Source: Phascolarctobacterium_A sp034086985
Lineage (GTDB): Bacteria; Bacillota; Negativicutes; Acidaminococcales; Acidaminococcaceae
DNA length: 64,000 bases
Direction: 5' to 3'
NCBI GenBank assembly: GCA_034086985.1
Contig: JAXDZG010000021.1
Location: forward strand, 127,950-191,949
Shown: piece after piece, positions 60,400-64,000 of the stretch
Layout of the letters: every line of letters starts with the position of its first letter
Numbering within the stretch: position 1 is the stretch's first letter
The notes under the pieces: generated by a model
Database searches by the model: none
Told to the model about the DNA's origin: nothing
Seen by the model: only the letters and a program-made list of their open reading frames with translations
Translations under genes and position numbers: made by a program

Positions 60400-61691
60400 G
60401 TGTCTTTAAAGCCTCCTCCTTGAGATGAGTTAACTACAAACGAATCCGGGTTGCGGGAGAAACGGGTCAGGCCACTGGGCCATACCTTGGTGTCACTGCC
60501 GCTGAGCACAAAGGCACGCAAATCAGCCTTGCGCAGTACCTCTTGACCATTGTCCATAATGGGCAAATCGATAAAGTCGATAATTTCCTGGGCAATAAAG
60601 CGACGGGGCTCGGCCTTCATGAGGTCGATAAAGTCGGCCTTCTTCTTGCTGTCTAGGTCGCGGCCGAAGAAGACGCCGTAGCCGCCAGCCTCGGAAACAT
60701 CCTTGAAGACCAGCTTCTCAAAGTTGGCCAAAGCATAATCCCTATCCTTTTGATAGTACATCAAATAGGTGGGAGCGTTATTGGTAATGGAATCCTCGCC
60801 CAGATAGTACTTGATCATGGCAGGAACGAAATAGTAAATACCCTTATCGTCGGCTACGCCGTTGCCAGGAGTGTTAATAATAGCAACATTACCGGCACGA
60901 TAAGCGGCCATCAGGTTGGGAACGCCGATGAGGGATTCTGGCAAGAAGGTTAAGGGGTCTAGATATTCATCGCTGATACGGCGATAAATAGCGCCTACAC
61001 GCTGGGGTTTATCCATAGCGCGGTAGTAAACCTGGCTGTTTTCTACATATAAATCAGAAGGCATAGCCAGCACACTGTGGGTCATTTCTGCCAAATAAGC
61101 ATGCTCAAAGAAGGCAGCGTTGTAGCGACCGGGAGTTAAAATAACATTGATACCGCCGGTGCTGACGCTGTTCATCACATTGCTCAGCATGGTGCCATAA
61201 TTACGGTTATCTACAATAGCATTGCAGGCATAGGTTTGAGGGCTGGCAATGCGGCACAGCTTGCGGGCAATCAAGGGATAGCTGGCGCCGGAGGGAATAC
61301 GCAGATTGTCCTCCAGAATATACCATTTCTTGTCCTGTGCCTGTACTAAGTCAATGCCGGAAATATGGGAATAGACCTTACCGGGAGGAGTAACTCCGGC
61401 ACATTCGGGCAAATAGCCCTTGGAAGAGAAGACAAACTCCTCAGGAATAATTTTATCCTTGATGATTTTTTGCTCATGGTAAATGTCATAAAGAAACATG
61501 TTCAGGGCGGTGACGCGCTGTACCAAGCCCTTTTCCATTTCGTCAAATTCCTTGGCCGTGATGACACGGGGAATAGCATCGAAGGGGAATAGCTGCTCGT
61601 GGAAGACATTGTTCTTATAAATGCCAAACTTAACGCCGAAACGGGCCAGCAGCTTGTTAATATTATCCGTATATTTTATAAGATCCTGCAT
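60381..61691 (-). CDS. Circularly permuted type 2 ATP-grasp protein
   Basis: A 436-residue ATP-grasp ligase-like protein (DUF404/DUF407 group). Features include a PEC segment near residue 99, ILEDNLRIPSGASYPLIAR near residue 125, NTPGNGVADDKGIYYFVP and a C-terminal VLSG/WPSGLTRFSRNPDSFVVNSSQGGGFKDTW stretch typical of the family. Such enzymes are predicted to form peptide-like bonds using ATP. The ATG at 61691 has AAGGAG nine bases upstream; an in-frame extension back to 61802 has no family sequence. First gene of a three-gene operon. Confidence 0.88.
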   Translation of the reverse strand: MQDLIKYTDNINKLLARFGVKFGIYKNNVFHEQLFPFDAIPRVITAKEFDEMEKGLVQRVTALNMFLYDIYHEQKIIKDKIIPEEFVFSSKGYLPECAGVTPPGKVYSHISGIDLVQAQDKKWYILEDNLRIPSGASYPLIARKLCRIASPQTYACNAIVDNRNYGTMLSNVMNSVSTGGINVILTPGRYNAAFFEHAYLAEMTHSVLAMPSDLYVENSQVYYRAMDKPQRVGAIYRRISDEYLDPLTFLPESLIGVPNLMAAYRAGNVAIINTPGNGVADDKGIYYFVPAMIKYYLGEDSITNNAPTYLMYYQKDRDYALANFEKLVFKDVSEAGGYGVFFGRDLDSKKKADFIDLMKAEPRRFIAQEIIDFIDLPIMDNGQEVLRKADLRAFVLSGSDTKVWPSGLTRFSRNPDSFVVNSSQGGGFKDTWVLSR

Positions 61692-61910
61692 ACGGGTTGC
61701 TCCTTTCTTTTTTCTCCTCCCTAATAGTAAAAAAGGCAAAGCCACTAACGCGACTTTGCTTTCTTCTATTGTCATTGTAAACTTTATGTGAAGGAGTGTC
61801 AACCAAAATTTAGTTATTTAAAGGAGAGAAAGATTTTTGTGAGTTTTTTGTTTGCAAAGTTACACATTGTGGACATTACTACTTTCCAACGTGCCAGACT
61901 TGATGAGTTG

Positions 61911-61919
61911 TGCTATAAT
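61911..61919 (+). promoter_or_regulatory. Extended -10 promoter of the MFS gene
   Basis: TGTGCTATAAT at 61909-61919 is an extended -10; no clear -35 is seen. The 61803-61954 gap between divergent genes shows nothing else. Confidence 0.5.
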
Positions 61920-61954
61920 ATTCATATATAAGAAATATTAGTGGAGTGTGCAAA

Positions 61955-63184
61955 TTGCGTACCTTTAATGAAGAAAACGAAAAAAATACTGCGTGGAAGA
62001 AAAATCTACCCGTGCTTTGGATAAGTGTGTTTTTGTGCTGCGCCAGCTATACTAGCTGTATACCTTTTTTGCCTGTGTATATCTTTAGGGAAATGGGTGT
62101 GGCAGCGGATGAGGTTAATTTTTGGGCTGGCATCAGCTTTGCTGTGACCTTCTTGGGATGCACGGTAATGGCACCATATTGGGGCGCCCTGGCGGACCAT
62201 GTGGGCCAGCGCAAGATGGCTATCAGGGCCGGTTATGGGCTGACTTTGACCTACTTTTTGACAGGCGCCTGCCAGGACGTGTACCAGCTTGTGGGTGTGC
62301 GCATCCTGTGTGGTCTGGTAGCAGGCTTTGTGCCTGCCTGCATGTCCATGGCCTCCTCCTCCCTGCCGGAAAGCCGCATGGGCTGGGGTATGGGCCTGAT
62401 GCAAACGGCGCTGGCATCGGGCAGCGTTATGGGGCCTTTGATGGGCGGTTATATGGCCAGCTGGTTCGGCATGCGTATGTCCTTTTATGTGGGCAGCTTG
62501 GCCCTTTTTGCAGCCACTACGGCGGTGATGCTGGTGGTAAAGGATATGACTATTTTGCAAAAGGGCAGCTTCAGTGCTACGAGCCTTCTGGCGGATTTAA
62601 AGGACTCCCTGCGTAACAAGGAGCTGCGCTTCATTATGTTCATGTTCTTCATGATTCAAACCTGCGTCATGACTATCCAGCCCTTGATTACTATGTATGT
62701 GGGCCAGCTCATGGGCAGCATGGGGGATGAAGCCATTAAAATGAGCGGCGTCATCTTCTCCTTAGCAGGCTTCACGGGCATCCTGGCAGCGCCCTTCTGG
62801 GGCAAGCGGGGACAGCACTACGGTTATGTACGTATCTTCGCCCTTGTGACCTTTACAGCAGGCTTTATCAACCTTTTCCAAGTCTTTATTCAGGACGTAT
62901 GGCAGTTTGCAGCTATTCAATTTTTCTATGGGCTCTTCCTAGCTGGTGCCGTTCCTAATATCAATGCTAATTTAACCGTGGTAACTGATAAAACCACCCG
63001 TGGCAAGGCCTTTGGCCTGTCCACCAGCGCCAACCAGTTTGGCGGCGTAGTGGGGCCGCTTTTGGGCGGTGCCCTAGGCGCAGTGCTGGCTACTCGCTAC
63101 GTTTTGGTCGTTACCGGCTGCATCCTGATGTGCATGGGCATTTACTCTTATCTGACCAGAGCGCGCAGCCCCAAGAAGGCGTAG
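61955..63184 (+). CDS. MFS transporter, multidrug-efflux type
   Basis: A 409-residue major facilitator with 12 predicted membrane segments. The loop 2-3 motif (GALADHVGQRKMAIRAGY) is the MFS A motif, and the motif near residues 145-155 resembles the DHA1 proton antiporters. Substrate unknown. The TTG at 61955 is preferred as the start: GGAG lies eight bases before it. A GTG at 61946 overlaps that site. The gene diverges from the ATP-grasp operon. Confidence 0.85.
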   Translation: MRTFNEENEKNTAWKKNLPVLWISVFLCCASYTSCIPFLPVYIFREMGVAADEVNFWAGISFAVTFLGCTVMAPYWGALADHVGQRKMAIRAGYGLTLTYFLTGACQDVYQLVGVRILCGLVAGFVPACMSMASSSLPESRMGWGMGLMQTALASGSVMGPLMGGYMASWFGMRMSFYVGSLALFAATTAVMLVVKDMTILQKGSFSATSLLADLKDSLRNKELRFIMFMFFMIQTCVMTIQPLITMYVGQLMGSMGDEAIKMSGVIFSLAGFTGILAAPFWGKRGQHYGYVRIFALVTFTAGFINLFQVFIQDVWQFAAIQFFYGLFLAGAVPNINANLTVVTDKTTRGKAFGLSTSANQFGGVVGPLLGGALGAVLATRYVLVVTGCILMCMGIYSYLTRARSPKKA

Positions 63185-63210
63185 ACTGTAAAAAATTTTA
63201 CTAAATACTG

Positions 63211-63239
63211 TTGACAAAATCTCCATAATCCTGTATAAT
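63211..63239 (+). promoter_or_regulatory. Promoter of the four-tRNA cluster
   Basis: TTGACA at 63211-63216 and TATAAT at 63234-63239, spacer 17 bases: perfect consensus, 16 bases before the first tRNA. Confidence 0.9.
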
Positions 63240-63255
63240 TCTTTTTGTCGCGAAC

Positions 63256-63340
63256 GGAGAGGTTCCCGAGTGGCTAAAGGGAGCAGACTGTAAATCTGCC
63301 GCGTTTCGCTTCGTTGGTTCGAATCCAACCCTCTCCACCA
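63256..63340 (+). tRNA. tRNA-Tyr (GTA anticodon)
   Basis: An 85-base class II tRNA with a long variable arm (near 63299-63313), acceptor GGAGAGG/CCTCTCC, anticodon loop CTGTAAA and encoded CCA. Confidence 0.97.
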
Positions 63341-63349
63341 ACCATTCAT

Positions 63350-63425
<76 letters not shown>

Positions 63426-63434
63426 ATTTCATAT

Positions 63435-63510
63435 GCTGATGTAGCTCAGTCGGCAGAGCGTATCCTTGGTAAGGATAAGGTCACCAGTTCAATCCTGGTC
63501 ATCAGCTCCA
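63435..63510 (+). tRNA. tRNA-Thr (GGT anticodon)
   Basis: A 76-base cloverleaf, acceptor GCTGATG/CATCAGC, anticodon loop TTGGTAA, CCA encoded. It complements the TGT isoacceptor at 54850. Confidence 0.97.
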
Positions 63511-63516
63511 CATTTT

Positions 63517-63593
63517 GGCGGCGTAGCTCAGTTGGCTAGAGCATGCGGTTCATACCCGCAGTGTCCGCGGTTCGAATCCGTGCGCCGCCACCA
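63517..63593 (+). tRNA. tRNA-Met, elongator type (CAT anticodon)
   Basis: A 77-base cloverleaf, acceptor GGCGGCG/CGCCGCC, anticodon loop TTCATAC, CCA encoded. It lacks initiator features. A tRNA-Ile with lysidine-modified CAT cannot be fully excluded. Confidence 0.9.
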
Positions 63594-63600
63594 AAAATTC

Positions 63601-63625
63601 ACCTCATTTCGATGAGGTTTTTTTT
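63601..63625 (+). terminator. Terminator of the tRNA cluster
   Basis: A 7-bp stem (63601-63607 with 63612-63618) with a TTCG loop and a long T-run, before tuf. Confidence 0.88.
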
Positions 63626-63739
63626 ATTTTATTCGTTTGCTAGAAGCAGGATTTTGTTTTCGAAAAGCGAATATACAAAGGTAGGTTATTTTTACCTGAT
63701 TTCTTATTTAATGATGTATTGATTGGAGGAATTCAACAA

Positions 63740-64000
63740 ATGGCAAAGGCTAAGTATGAAAGAACTAAACCCCATCTGAATATCGGCACCATCGGTCACG
63801 TTGACCATGGCAAGACCACTCTGACCGCAGCTATCACCAAGGTTTTGGCTGAACGCGGCGGCGCAGAATTCATGGACTACTCCATGATCGATAAAGCTCC
63901 GGAAGAACGTGAACGCGGCATCACCATCAACACCGCACACGTTGAATATCAAACCGAAACCCGTCACTATGCACACGTTGACTGCCCGGGCCATGCTGAC
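63740..64000 (+). CDS. tuf: Elongation factor Tu (3' end outside window)
   Basis: The first 87 codons of EF-Tu, which brings aminoacyl-tRNA to the ribosome. Visible are the P-loop GHVDHGKTT (near residue 19), the switch I region ERERGITIN with the conserved Thr, and the start of DCPGHAD (G3 motif) at the window edge. GGAGGA lies about nine bases before the ATG. It follows the tRNA cluster, a common Firmicutes order. Codon use is strongly biased. Confidence 0.97.
   Translation, partial: MAKAKYERTKPHLNIGTIGHVDHGKTTLTAAITKVLAERGGAEFMDYSMIDKAPEERERGITINTAHVEYQTETRHYAHVDCPGHAD

Overview
The window reads as an ordinary chromosomal segment of an anaerobic, low-to-mid GC bacterium with Firmicutes-type gene order. 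The best inference is the class Negativicutes, probably near Acidaminococcaceae/Phascolarctobacterium. Supporting points are the run carD-yacL-ispD-ispF-gltX-cysS-mrnC-thyX-rlmB-yacP-sigH, a ctsR-clpC-radA block, class III (oxygen-sensitive) ribonucleotide reductase, a TAXI-type TRAP transporter beside glutamate synthase, and no sporulation genes. This placement is inferred from gene content and remembered gene orders, not from any search. No prophage, insertion sequence, CRISPR array or rRNA was seen.

Layout. 1-3.6 kb: cell-division/envelope genes (ftsX 3' end, an EnvC-like M23 peptidase, a CtpA-like S41 peptidase) and a Spx/ArsC-fold protein. 3.7-13.6 kb: gltB-gltD, then a three-gene TAXI-TRAP transporter operon (binding lipoprotein, DUF1850 protein, fused permease); a shared 9-mer upstream of both suggests co-regulation and a glutamate/2-oxoglutarate-related substrate. 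13.6-24.8 kb: a membrane metallophosphoesterase, then the CarD-to-SigH housekeeping block (isoprenoid precursors, Glu and Cys tRNA charging, rRNA maturation, dTMP synthesis). 24.9-34.1 kb: an isolated BrxF-like P-loop protein, phosphofructokinase, UppP, an iron alcohol dehydrogenase, an SGNH hydrolase, an XRE regulator, a DMT exporter and nrdD-nrdG behind a promoter carrying NrdR-like boxes. 34.2-42.2 kb: a glycerophosphodiesterase, a second XRE regulator, ctsR, an unusual zinc-finger ClpC, radA and guaA.

42.4-57.6 kb is rich in signalling: a soluble hybrid histidine kinase with a PocR-like domain and three tandem PAS-like repeats, an EvgS/BvgS-like hybrid kinase with two periplasmic binding domains, and a GGDEF-PAS-GGDEF-EAL protein. 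Between them lie a GNAT acetyltransferase, a gamma-glutamyltransferase-family enzyme, RNase G, the L21-Prp-L27 operon and a peroxiredoxin. 57.7-64 kb: a PH-like hypothetical protein, a three-gene cluster (circularly permuted ATP-grasp, alpha-E, transglutaminase-like) of the kind predicted to make or modify small peptides, an MFS exporter, a four-tRNA cluster (Tyr, fMet, Thr, Met) and the 5' end of tuf.

The items most worth a second look are the ATP-grasp/alpha-E/transglutaminase operon, the ClpC with a ClpE/McsA-type zinc finger in a ctsR operon lacking mcsA and mcsB, the orphan BrxF-like ATPase, the triple-PAS PocR kinase, and a degenerate tandem duplication of the 3' half of a tRNA-Thr gene with its terminator, carrying a 21-bp hairpin insertion.
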